A stretch of DNA of 5,878 bases from Betaproteobacteria bacterium UBA6910 (GCA_002451065.1 DKBC01000004.1:1-5878), one strand, 5' to 3'; positions 1 to 5,803 are shown, counted from the first letter of the stretch. A program made the numbers and translations. Notes: generated by a model from the sequence alone, not told the origin.

Positions 1-170
1 AGCTGGGCGACAAGGCCGCCTGGGGACCGCGCATCGCCAAGGGCAAGGACGCCCTCTATACCAGTGCCCTCAAGGGCAAGGGCGCCATGCCGCCCAAGGG
101 AGGCAACGTGGCCCTGCCCGACGCGGACGTGAAGGCGGGCGTGGACTACATGGTGAGCGAGTCGAAATAA
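1..170 (+). CDS. C-terminal fragment of a cytochrome c5-type c-type cytochrome
   Basis: This is the 3' end of a gene that begins before the window. Reading from base 3 gives 55 residues ending at the TAA at 168-170. The fragment contains the motif GKGAMPPKGG (residues 25-34 of the fragment); its Met, codon 87-89, is the expected distal axial haem ligand. The ending ALPDADVKAGVDYMVSESK matches the last helix of small class I cytochromes of the c5 family. These periplasmic electron carriers usually have about 90-150 residues in the mature domain. The haem-attachment motif CXXCH should lie just upstream, outside the window, so haem binding cannot be confirmed here. An intrinsic terminator follows 20 bp after the stop, so the gene ends its transcription unit. 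The family call is confident; which respiratory chain it serves is not visible. Confidence 0.85.
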   Translation, partial: LGDKAAWGPRIAKGKDALYTSALKGKGAMPPKGGNVALPDADVKAGVDYMVSESK

Positions 171-189
171 CCGCGCTCCCGGCGTCCCG

Positions 190-221
190 AGGCGCAGCGA
201 ACCTGCGCCTTTTTTTGTTTT
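190..221 (+). terminator. Intrinsic terminator of the cytochrome gene
   Basis: A perfect 8-bp stem pairs AGGCGCAG (190-197) with CTGCGCCT (203-210) around a 5-nt loop (198-202). The tract TTTTTTGTTTT follows at 211-221. This is a textbook rho-independent terminator for the cytochrome transcript. It ends only 7 nt before the apaH ATG, so it also occupies the place where the apaH leader would be. Confidence 0.9.
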
Positions 222-228
222 CGCGACC

Positions 229-1056
229 ATGGCCACCTACGCGATCGGAGACGTTCAGGGCGGTTACTCGCAGCTCCGACGACTGCTGGACGCCTGCGCA
301 TTCGAGCCCTCCCGGGATCGTCTCTGGCTGGTGGGGGATTTGGTCAACCGCGGCAGCGAATCAGCCGCCGTGCTGCGCTTCGTGAAAAGCCTGGGCGAAC
401 GGGCCATCACGGTCCTGGGCAATCACGACCTCCATTTGCTGGCCGTCGCGGGCGGAGCCACAACGCCGAAGGACTCGGACACGCTGCGCGACGTCCTGCA
501 GGCACCCGATCGAGACGAACTGCTTTTGTGGCTGCGCCGCCGGCCCCTCATTCATGTGGAGGGTCACTACCTGATGGTGCATGCCGGGCTGCTGCCGCCA
601 TGGACGGCGGAGCGGGCCCTGTCCCTCGCCCACGAAGTCGAAACCGCGCTTCGCGGCAGGAACTGGCGCAGTTTTTTCGGCGCCATGTACGGAAACCGGC
701 CCGACTACTGGGACGACTCCCTCAAGGGCGCCGACCGGCTGCGGGTGATCGTGAACGCCATGACCCGGCTGCGGGTGGCAACGCCCGAGGGCACCATGGA
801 CCTGTCCTATTCCGGCAATCTGGAGCACATCCCGGAGGGGCTGCTGCCCTGGTTCGACCTGCCCGATCGAATGACCGAGGGCATCACCGTGGTGTGCGGC
901 CACTGGGCGGCGCTGGGCCTGCGCCTGCGGGATGACCTCATCGCCATCGACACCGGCTGCCTGTGGGGCGGCCGGCTGAGCGCGGTCAGGCTGGAGGACC
1001 GGAAGGTTTTCCAGGTTGCCTGTGGGGCGGCGGCAGCCCGAGGGACCGGGCGGTAG
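229..1056 (+). CDS. apaH: Symmetrical bis(5'-nucleosyl)-tetraphosphatase (Ap4A hydrolase)
   Basis: The product is a 275-residue cytoplasmic metallophosphatase of the PPP superfamily; E. coli ApaH has about 280. ApaH cleaves Ap4A symmetrically into two ADP, controls dinucleoside polyphosphate levels and removes Np4 caps from RNA. Visible motifs are GDVQG (7-11), GDLVNRG (36-42), GNHDLHLLAV (64-73), MVHAG (116-120), GHW (224-226) and DTGCLWGG (241-248). The metal ligands expected in this fold, D8, D37, N65, H118 and H225, are present. Motif I has Gln10 where E. coli has His; from memory GDxQG is common in Pseudomonas-type ApaH, so I read it as a lineage variant, not damage. The start is fixed by the family N-terminus MATYxIGD. 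No Shine-Dalgarno sequence precedes it, since the upstream 38 bp is the cytochrome terminator plus CGCGACC. The last 71 bp overlap the convergent acyltransferase gene. The usual ksgA-apaG neighbours are absent here. Confidence 0.95.
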   Translation: MATYAIGDVQGGYSQLRRLLDACAFEPSRDRLWLVGDLVNRGSESAAVLRFVKSLGERAITVLGNHDLHLLAVAGGATTPKDSDTLRDVLQAPDRDELLLWLRRRPLIHVEGHYLMVHAGLLPPWTAERALSLAHEVETALRGRNWRSFFGAMYGNRPDYWDDSLKGADRLRVIVNAMTRLRVATPEGTMDLSYSGNLEHIPEGLLPWFDLPDRMTEGITVVCGHWAALGLRLRDDLIAIDTGCLWGGRLSAVRLEDRKVFQVACGAAAARGTGR

Positions 1057-1786
1057 CCTCCTCCGTCACCCGCGCCAATTCCCGGCGGTCCATGCCTTCG
1101 GCGCGGATGGGCTCCCCGAAGGTAAGTTCCGCGGTGAGCATGGGCTCGCGGATGATCTGGAGCACGCTCCTGAGCAGCGACATGTTGTCGATGTAGGCCG
1201 CGGCCATCGTGAACCGGCCCTCGGCATCCAGGTAGCGCAGGGACGCCGTATGGACGGTCGCCCCCGCATCCACCGCCGGCTGCAGCAGCGAGGCATGAAA
1301 AGGCTTCACCAGGGTGCCGTCGGTGGTGGAGCCTTCGGGGTAAAGGGCCACGCAGTCGCCGGCGCGGATAGCCTCGATGATCGACATATTGGTGCGGGCG
1401 GTGGCGTGGCGCCGGCCCCGGTCTATGAACAGCGTGCCGGCCCTGGCGGCGAGCCATCCGGCCACCGGCCATTTCCGGATCTCGCTCTTGGCCACGAAGC
1501 GCGACGGGCACACCGAATCCACGGCGAAGACGTCCAACCAGGACACATGGTTGCCCACGACCACGACGCGCTGGCCCGGCACCTTGGGCGGCTTGCCTTT
1601 CACTATCAGTTTGATGTTTAGGATTTCGAGAAGCTTCCTGGACCAGTCACCCAGCAACTGCGCGCGGCGAACCTGGTCCCCCCTGGGATAGGCGAAGGTC
1701 GCCAGGGCGAGCGCCCACCCCGCGTGCAGGAGCAGGCGCAGGAAGCGCAGAACGCGCCTGGGAAAGCCGCTTGTCTTCGACCCCAT
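986..1786 (-). CDS. olsA: PlsC-family lyso-ornithine lipid / 1-acylglycerol-3-phosphate O-acyltransferase
   Basis: This is a 266-residue membrane-associated acyltransferase of the LPLAT/PlsC family. Motif I is NHVSWLD (79-85), with the catalytic pair H80 and D85. Motif II is GTLFIDRG (117-124) and motif III is YPEGSTTDG (149-157). A hydrophobic segment at about 14-33, preceded by basic residues, would hold it at the inner membrane. The neighbouring olsB relic suggests OlsA, which O-acylates lyso-ornithine lipid; a general PlsC role in phosphatidate synthesis cannot be excluded. I chose the ATG at 1784-1786 because family members begin with a short basic stretch followed by this helix. The frame stays open upstream to 2236, but that part is out-of-frame olsB sequence. 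No clear Shine-Dalgarno precedes the start, and an intrinsic terminator ends 12 nt before it. The C-terminal tail (about 23 codons, rich in Pro and Arg) lies beyond the conserved domain and overlaps the apaH 3' end. Confidence 0.85.
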   Translation of the reverse strand: MGSKTSGFPRRVLRFLRLLLHAGWALALATFAYPRGDQVRRAQLLGDWSRKLLEILNIKLIVKGKPPKVPGQRVVVVGNHVSWLDVFAVDSVCPSRFVAKSEIRKWPVAGWLAARAGTLFIDRGRRHATARTNMSIIEAIRAGDCVALYPEGSTTDGTLVKPFHASLLQPAVDAGATVHTASLRYLDAEGRFTMAAAYIDNMSLLRSVLQIIREPMLTAELTFGEPIRAEGMDRRELARVTEEATARSLGLPPPHRQPGKPSGPPA

Positions 1787-1798
1787 ACCCGGGAAAGC

Positions 1799-1838
1799 AA
1801 AAAAATAACCCGGCTCGGCCCGCGGAAGGGCCGCCGGG
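1799..1838 (-). terminator. Intrinsic terminator between the olsB relic and olsA
   Basis: Six G/C pairs join 1809-1814 to 1833-1838, and five more join 1817-1821 to 1828-1832. There is a 2-nt bulge at 1815-1816 and a 6-nt loop at 1822-1827. Read on the minus strand, the hairpin is followed directly by TTATTTTTTT (1808-1799). It should stop transcription coming from olsB 12 nt before the olsA ATG. The plus-strand side has no U tract, so it is not a terminator for apaH. Confidence 0.85.
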
Positions 1839-1874
1839 AAACGAGGCAATGATAGGGGGTTGGCGACTTCCGCG

Positions 1875-2646
1875 CTACGCCTGGGAACATACGAAGTGCC
1901 GGGCGCAGCGTGGATCGACGCGGGACAGGGGAAGGAGGACGAGCAGGTCCGCGGTCTTGAAGTCCGGATCCAGCCCGGCTCGCCGCAGATCCAGGCGCCC
2001 GCCCTCGGGTAACCCTTGATGAGCGGCGGCACCGGGGCATCGCGCATTGCTTCTGGTGCTCCGAGCGACAACGGGTGCCTAGGAAACACCCGATACTCCA
2101 CCGGGCTCAGCCGTTCCTTGCTCAGACGATGACAGGGGCCGTGGCCAGGCGGCCGCCATCCTTCATGCCGATCCTGGCGCAGCCCATCCGGTAATCGTAA
2201 AGGTGCTGGCGCATGCATTCCGCCAGTCCCCGCCACAGCAGCGCGATGGTGGCGCCGTTGGGGTAATCCGGATGAACTCAGGCGCGGCCCACCTCGGCAA
2301 TGCGCTCGCGCAAGTGCCCCAGGCGCGCCAGAGCGAACTGGTCGTCGGAGTAGAACCCGCCGATCTTCTTCGCCTGGGCACCGTTCAGAATGCGATAGGC
2401 GCCCACCACTTCGCCGGTGAAGGCGTCCCTTACCAGCAGGTGCTCGCAGAAGGGGGCGACGATGTCCCGGTCCCGTCCCTCTTCCGCCTTGCGCAGGCTC
2501 GCGCCCATTTCCCCTCCGAACACCCGGAAGCGCAGGCGCTGGGCATCCACCACTTCCGCCACGGAGGGTGCGAAATGGGCCGTCAACCGCCGCGAGGCTT
2601 CATGCCCGCGCTGCGCATGCGCCCGCCAGGGAAACTGTCGCGACAT
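1875..2646 (-). pseudogene. olsB: Disrupted ornithine N-acyltransferase (OlsB-like, GNAT fold): one nonsense codon, two frameshifts
   Basis: OlsB transfers a 3-hydroxyacyl group from ACP to the amino group of ornithine, the first step of ornithine lipid synthesis. From the ATG at 2646, which has a good GGAGG, the frame gives 122 residues. They include LRFRVFGGEMGASL, CEHLLVRD, GAYRILN, GGFYSDDQF and the ending LRERIAEVGRA, all typical of this family (also annotated 'putative hemolysin' or Acetyltransf_5). The frame then meets TGA at 2280-2278, where relatives have Cys in GRACxHPDY. The same frame continues VHPDYPNGATIALLWRGL to about 2138. A missing base near 2135-2138 moves it to the frame reading HRLSKERLSPVEYRVFPR and PPLIKGYPRAGAWICGEP. 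A second missing base at 1970-1971 (TGGATCC for TGGGATCC) moves it to DPDFKTADLLVLLPLSRVDP, ending at TAG 1877-1875. The restored protein would be about 257 residues, normal for the family. The residues between lesions are well conserved, so the decay is recent, or the lesions are sequence errors. Confidence 0.85.
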
Positions 2647-2651
2647 CTGCT

Positions 2652-2659
2652 GTTTCCTC
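2652..2659 (-). promoter_or_regulatory. Ribosome binding site of olsB
   Basis: On the minus strand GGAGGAAA lies at 2659-2652, with GGAGG nine bases before the ATG at 2646. It is the only strong Shine-Dalgarno sequence seen at any start in this window, and it fixes the start of the olsB relic. Confidence 0.75.
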
Positions 2660-2752
2660 CGTTGCTTGATCGCGGATGAAGGATAGGGGGAAGACGCGCC
2701 GGTGACGGCGGCTTTACAGTTTGGCCAAGGAGCCGGGCCGGGGCCCGCACCG

Positions 2753-3688
2753 CTACCAGACGGAATCCCCGAAAGCCGCGCGATAGCGCTCGCCGATCTC
2801 GGCGCGGGTGTAATGGTGATTCTGCCCCCCGCGATGGGCGATCTTGAGGGCCCCCATGAGGGAAGCGAGCCTTCCTGTCTGCTCCCAGTCCATGCCATGG
2901 GCGATGCCGTAGAGCAGCCCGGCCCGGAACGCGTCGCCGCAGCCCGTCGGGTCCACGACGTCGTCCGGAGTAACACTAGGAATTTCGATCCGCCGCCCGT
3001 CGGCGTGGATCACGGAGCCTTCCGCGCCCAGGGTCACCACCAGCGCCTTCACCAGTTTGGCGAGGGAGTCCACGGTGAGGCCGGTTTTTTCCTGCAGCAT
3101 CTGGGCCTCGTAGTCGTTCACCGTCAGGTAATCGGCGAAGCCGATGAGCCGCAATAGCTCGGCGCCGCTGAACATGGGCAGCCCCTGGCCGGGATCGAAG
3201 ACAAAAGGAATGCCAGCCTCGTGGAATTCCTGCGCGTGCTGCAGCATGCCCTCCCGCCCGTCGGGAGACACGATGCCCAGGGAAACGTCCTTCGCGTGCG
3301 TGACGCTGTTGGCGTGGGAGTGGTTCATGGCGCCCGGGTGGAAGGCGGTGATCTGGTTGTCAGCGAGGTCGGTGGTGATGAAAGCCTGGGCGGTGAAGGT
3401 GTCGGGCACGTGGCGCACGTGGCGCGAGGAGAGTCTCAGCTTTTCCAGCCGGTAGGCATAGGGCTGGAAGTCATCGCCCACGGTCGCCATGATCAGCGGC
3501 GAGCCGCCCAGCATTTCCAGGCTGTAGGCAATGTTGCCGGCGCAGCCGCCGAATTCCCGGCGCATGTCTGGCACCAGGAAAGACACGTTCAGGATATGGA
3601 TCTTGTCGGGCAGGATGTGGTTCTTGAAATGGTCGTGGAAGACCATGATGTTGTCGTAGGCGATCGAGCCGCAGATCAGCGTATGCAT
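2753..3688 (-). CDS. PfkB-family carbohydrate/nucleoside kinase, adenosine-kinase-like
   Basis: The product is a 311-residue cytoplasmic kinase of the ribokinase/PfkB family. The N-terminus MHTLICGSIAYDNIMVF begins the first beta strand of the fold, which supports the ATG at 3686-3688. The first signature GGCAGNIAYSLEMLGG is at 47-62. The second signature DPTGCGDAFRAGL is at 246-258; D252 is the catalytic base and G249-G251 form the anion hole. NDYEAQML (191-198) and VTLGAEGS (218-225) are the usual ATP-site elements. Enzymes of this subgroup are often annotated as adenosine kinase or plain carbohydrate kinase; the substrate (adenosine, ribose or another sugar) cannot be settled from the sequence. 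It lies 111 bp downstream of the LtaS/OpgB-like gene and 106 bp upstream of olsB, with no clear terminator on either side, so co-transcription is possible. No clear Shine-Dalgarno sequence is seen. Two GC-rich palindromes lie in its upstream gap. Confidence 0.9.
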   Translation of the reverse strand: MHTLICGSIAYDNIMVFHDHFKNHILPDKIHILNVSFLVPDMRREFGGCAGNIAYSLEMLGGSPLIMATVGDDFQPYAYRLEKLRLSSRHVRHVPDTFTAQAFITTDLADNQITAFHPGAMNHSHANSVTHAKDVSLGIVSPDGREGMLQHAQEFHEAGIPFVFDPGQGLPMFSGAELLRLIGFADYLTVNDYEAQMLQEKTGLTVDSLAKLVKALVVTLGAEGSVIHADGRRIEIPSVTPDDVVDPTGCGDAFRAGLLYGIAHGMDWEQTGRLASLMGALKIAHRGGQNHHYTRAEIGERYRAAFGDSVW

Positions 3689-3726
3689 GGGGTCCGGACG
3701 CGGGTGATGGTGGGGCGCCGGGGCAC

Positions 3727-3740
3727 CGCGCCCGGGCGCG
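3727..3740. repeat. 14-bp GC palindrome in the kinase leader region
   Basis: CGCGCCCGGGCGCG is a perfect palindrome centred between 3733 and 3734, 38 bp upstream of the kinase ATG. It may fold in the mRNA leader or may be a chance product of very high local GC content. No U tract follows on either strand, so it is not a terminator. Confidence 0.35.
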
Positions 3741-3746
3741 CCGGGG

Positions 3747-3752
3747 ATGATA
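3747..3752 (-). promoter_or_regulatory. Possible -10 element for the PfkB-family kinase gene
   Basis: TATCAT on the minus strand (3752-3747) matches the sigma-70 -10 consensus at five of six positions, in an otherwise very GC-rich gap 58 bp upstream of the kinase ATG. No convincing -35 is seen at 16-18 bp, so an activator would be needed or the match is accidental. Confidence 0.3.
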
Positions 3753-3759
3753 CGCCGGA

Positions 3760-3775
3760 TCCCCCTGCAGGGGGA
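3760..3775. repeat. 16-bp perfect palindrome between the phosphotransferase and kinase genes
   Basis: TCCCCCTGCAGGGGGA is fully self-complementary. It lies 25 bp after the stop of the phosphotransferase gene and 7 bp upstream of the possible TATCAT -10, so it would sit across the -35 and spacer. It could be an operator or an mRNA hairpin stabilising the upstream 3' end. It lacks a U tract, so it is not a standard intrinsic terminator. Confidence 0.4.
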
Positions 3776-3799
3776 AGGAGTACCGCGAAGCCGGGTACC

Positions 3800-5761
3800 T
3801 CAGTGATACTGGAACTGGCCCCGGGTGAAGAGGTCGTAGGCGGACTGGAACACGGCCACGGCGTCCTTCAGCCGCTCCGCATCCGTCTCCAGCGGGACCT
3901 GCCGGTTGCTGACCTTGTCGTAGGCCAGGGTCACGCTCCCCTTGCGCAGGTTAAGCTCGGTCAGCCGCCCGTTCTCCATTAGCGCGATGTCCCGGTTGTG
4001 GTTCAGGGGCACCAGGCCCGCCGTGGCGGCCCCGACCAGCACGTCGCGGCCAAAGAACGCACTGTCGTAGGAGACGTTGAGCATCCCCAGCACCGTCGGC
4101 GCGATGTCGATCTGGCTGGTGACGGTGTCGACCCGGCGCGGCGCAAGATGCCTGGGCGAGTAAACCAGCAGCGGCAGTTCGTAGCTGCGCAGCGGGATGT
4201 CCTCCCGCCCGTACACCCGCGCTCCATGGTCACCCACGATCACGAACACGGTGTCGCCGAACCACGGATGACTTTTCGCCTCGTCAAAGAAGCGGCCGAG
4301 AGCGTAATCGGCATATTTCACGCCGGCGAGTCGTCCGCCGCCCTCGACCGGAACCCCGGGCACGCCCTCGGGGAAGGTAAAGGGCTTGTGGTTGGAGGTG
4401 GTCATCACCAGGGAGAAGATGCGCTCCCCCTTGCGATGCTGCTCGTCGTAATACCGGATCGCGTTGCGGAACAGGTCTTCGTCGGAGACACCCCAGATAT
4501 TGCTGAATTTCGGCGTGTCCATGTCGGTGCGGTCCACCACCCGGTAGCCGTTGTGACCGAAGAAATAATTCATGTTGTCGAAGGTCCCGTAGCCGCCATA
4601 GATGAAGGTCGGGCCATAACCCTGGCCGGCCATCACTGTGGACCAGTTGAACAGGTTCTCGTTGTGGGGACGCTTCACGATGGACTCGCCCGGGATCGGC
4701 GGGAACGAGGCGCTGATGGCTTCCAGGCCGCGCACGGTGCGGGTGCCGGTGGCGTAGACGTTGGTGAACAGGACGCTGTCACTGGCAAGCAGGTCCAGGT
4801 TGGGCGTGAGGCCGCGTGCGTCTCCGTAAGCGCCCACGAAATCCGCGCCCAGGGATTCCTCAACGATCACCACCACGTTGAGCAGACGGGGGGCGCCCGG
4901 GTACTCCACGTGACGCGCAATGGGGTTCTCCGCCCCCGGGAGGAAAGTCGCGTTGGGCTGGGCTACCAGGCGGCGCAGGCGTTCCGCCGCCTCCCGCGGC
5001 TCCAGCGTCACGTAGAAGTGGTGGTAGTCCAGGTCGTGGTGGAATGCGGCGTGAAAGAACGAGTACACCCCGTTTTGCGCCAGTTCGTTGGCCACCCGGT
5101 TCCGGGAGTAGTGCCCGGTGTCGGCGTTCACCGCCGTATGGACCGTGGTAAGCGCCACCGCAAACAGCACCAGGACCCGTGCCCGCTGGGCATAGGTGCT
5201 GGGTGCGCGGAAGCTCGCCGCGAGCGGGCGGCGCAGGGTCCACAGCGCCAAGGCCGCTCCCGCGGCCACCGCCGCCAGGGCCCGGCCCACGGGGTAGGAA
5301 TCCCAGATGTTGACGAACACCTCGTGGGGGTAGATCAGGTATTCCACCGCCACGAAGTTGAAGCGCGCGTCGAACTCGTCGAAGAAGTAATACTCCACCG
5401 CTCCCAGGTACATCAGCCCGAACAGCGTTGCGAAGCTGCCGGCCCAGATCAGCGCTCGATGCCAGCGGGCGCGATACCAGCGTTCCGGAACCAGGAAAAG
5501 ATAGACTGCGAAGGGCGCGAACAGGTACATCGCCGTCACCATGTCGTAGCCAAGGCCGACGGGCAGCACGGCCGCGATCTCCCGCAGGGGATGCTCCAGC
5601 TGGCGGCCGGCATGGAGGAACAGCACCAGGCGTGTCAGCGTGGAGATCAGCAGGTAGGCGCCGACCAGCGCCAGCATTGGAAAATATCGCCCGGTGGCCT
5701 GGCGGCGCAATATCGCCCGGCACCGAGCCAGCCGCGCGGCAGCTCTTCTTGGGAAGACCAT
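3800..5761 (-). CDS. LtaS/OpgB-like membrane phosphotransferase (sulfatase / alkaline phosphatase superfamily)
   Basis: This is a 653-residue inner-membrane protein with five predicted helices (about 27-50, 62-91, 102-122, 158-175, 195-212), then a linker and a sulfatase-fold catalytic domain (about 292-575) facing the periplasm. Catalytic features fit LtaS and OpgB: VIVEESLGADFVG (298-310) with metal ligand E301; GTRTVRGLEA (339-348) with likely nucleophile T342; TTSNHKPF (454-461) with H458; and VGDHGAR (509-515) with D511 and H512. In family members the Thr is loaded with a phosphate-containing head group, typically glycerol phosphate from phosphatidylglycerol, which is passed to a glycan or polymer acceptor. 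All key residues are present, so the enzyme should be active, but donor and acceptor are unknown. Residues 576-653 form a C-terminal extension. An in-frame TAA at 5776-5774 lies 12 nt before the ATG, so the start cannot be further upstream; M29 is a less likely alternative because it would remove the basic N-terminus. No Shine-Dalgarno is present. A PmrA-like box lies just upstream. Confidence 0.9.
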   Translation of the reverse strand: MVFPRRAAARLARCRAILRRQATGRYFPMLALVGAYLLISTLTRLVLFLHAGRQLEHPLREIAAVLPVGLGYDMVTAMYLFAPFAVYLFLVPERWYRARWHRALIWAGSFATLFGLMYLGAVEYYFFDEFDARFNFVAVEYLIYPHEVFVNIWDSYPVGRALAAVAAGAALALWTLRRPLAASFRAPSTYAQRARVLVLFAVALTTVHTAVNADTGHYSRNRVANELAQNGVYSFFHAAFHHDLDYHHFYVTLEPREAAERLRRLVAQPNATFLPGAENPIARHVEYPGAPRLLNVVVIVEESLGADFVGAYGDARGLTPNLDLLASDSVLFTNVYATGTRTVRGLEAISASFPPIPGESIVKRPHNENLFNWSTVMAGQGYGPTFIYGGYGTFDNMNYFFGHNGYRVVDRTDMDTPKFSNIWGVSDEDLFRNAIRYYDEQHRKGERIFSLVMTTSNHKPFTFPEGVPGVPVEGGGRLAGVKYADYALGRFFDEAKSHPWFGDTVFVIVGDHGARVYGREDIPLRSYELPLLVYSPRHLAPRRVDTVTSQIDIAPTVLGMLNVSYDSAFFGRDVLVGAATAGLVPLNHNRDIALMENGRLTELNLRKGSVTLAYDKVSNRQVPLETDAERLKDAVAVFQSAYDLFTRGQFQYH

Positions 5762-5770
5762 AAGGAGCGA

Positions 5771-5776
5771 ACGTTA
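5771..5776 (-). promoter_or_regulatory. Possible -10 element of the LtaS/OpgB-like gene
   Basis: TAACGT on the minus strand (5776-5771) keeps the important TAxxxT positions of a -10 box. It begins 10 bp after the PmrA-like box and ends 9 nt before the ATG. With a 17-bp spacer the -35 position (5799-5794) falls inside that box and has no consensus -35, as expected for an activator-dependent promoter. Transcription would start at or a few bases before the ATG. Confidence 0.35.
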
Positions 5777-5786
5777 CGCTGCGCAG

Positions 5787-5803
5787 CTTAAGCAAGCCTT
5801 AAG
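5787..5803 (-). promoter_or_regulatory. PmrA/BasR-like response-regulator box, CTTAAG-N5-CTTAAG
   Basis: The minus strand reads CTTAAGGCTTGCTTAAG. These are two identical CTTAAG hexamers spaced 11 bp start to start, the pattern known for PmrA (BasR) and closely similar to QseB sites. AT-containing hexamers like this are rare in such GC-rich DNA. The box ends 25 bp upstream of the LtaS/OpgB-like ATG and covers the expected -35 region. PmrA-type regulators control lipid A and envelope-modifying transferases such as EptA, which have the same fold as the downstream protein. Each hexamer is itself palindromic, so the strand is assigned from gene position. The regulator is not encoded here. Confidence 0.55.

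Noticed and set aside
735..777. 13-bp direct repeat CCGGCTGCGGGTG at 735-747 and 765-777
   Set aside because: It encodes two similar pieces of the conserved ApaH segment (DRLRV and TRLRV), so it follows from the protein sequence and codon bias.
361..903. Long open frame on the minus strand opposite apaH
   Set aside because: It is a shadow of apaH in GC-rich codon use; it has a biased composition and no recognisable motif.
2278..2280. TGA in olsB read as selenocysteine, because it replaces a conserved Cys
   Set aside because: The Cys is not a known catalytic residue of the GNAT fold, I see no clear SECIS-like hairpin directly after it, and two further frameshifts downstream show the gene is simply broken.
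2700..2752. Possible hairpins and promoter in the gap between the kinase and olsB
   Set aside because: The short GC stems lack a U tract, and the only -10-like hexamer (TATCCT on the minus strand) has no -35 partner, so neither a terminator nor a promoter is supported.
3998..5791. Long plus-strand open frame of about 597 codons opposite the phosphotransferase gene
   Set aside because: The minus-strand frame carries all family motifs; the plus-strand frame is rich in His, Gln, Gly and Arg with no domain-like pattern, as expected for an antisense shadow of a GC-rich gene.
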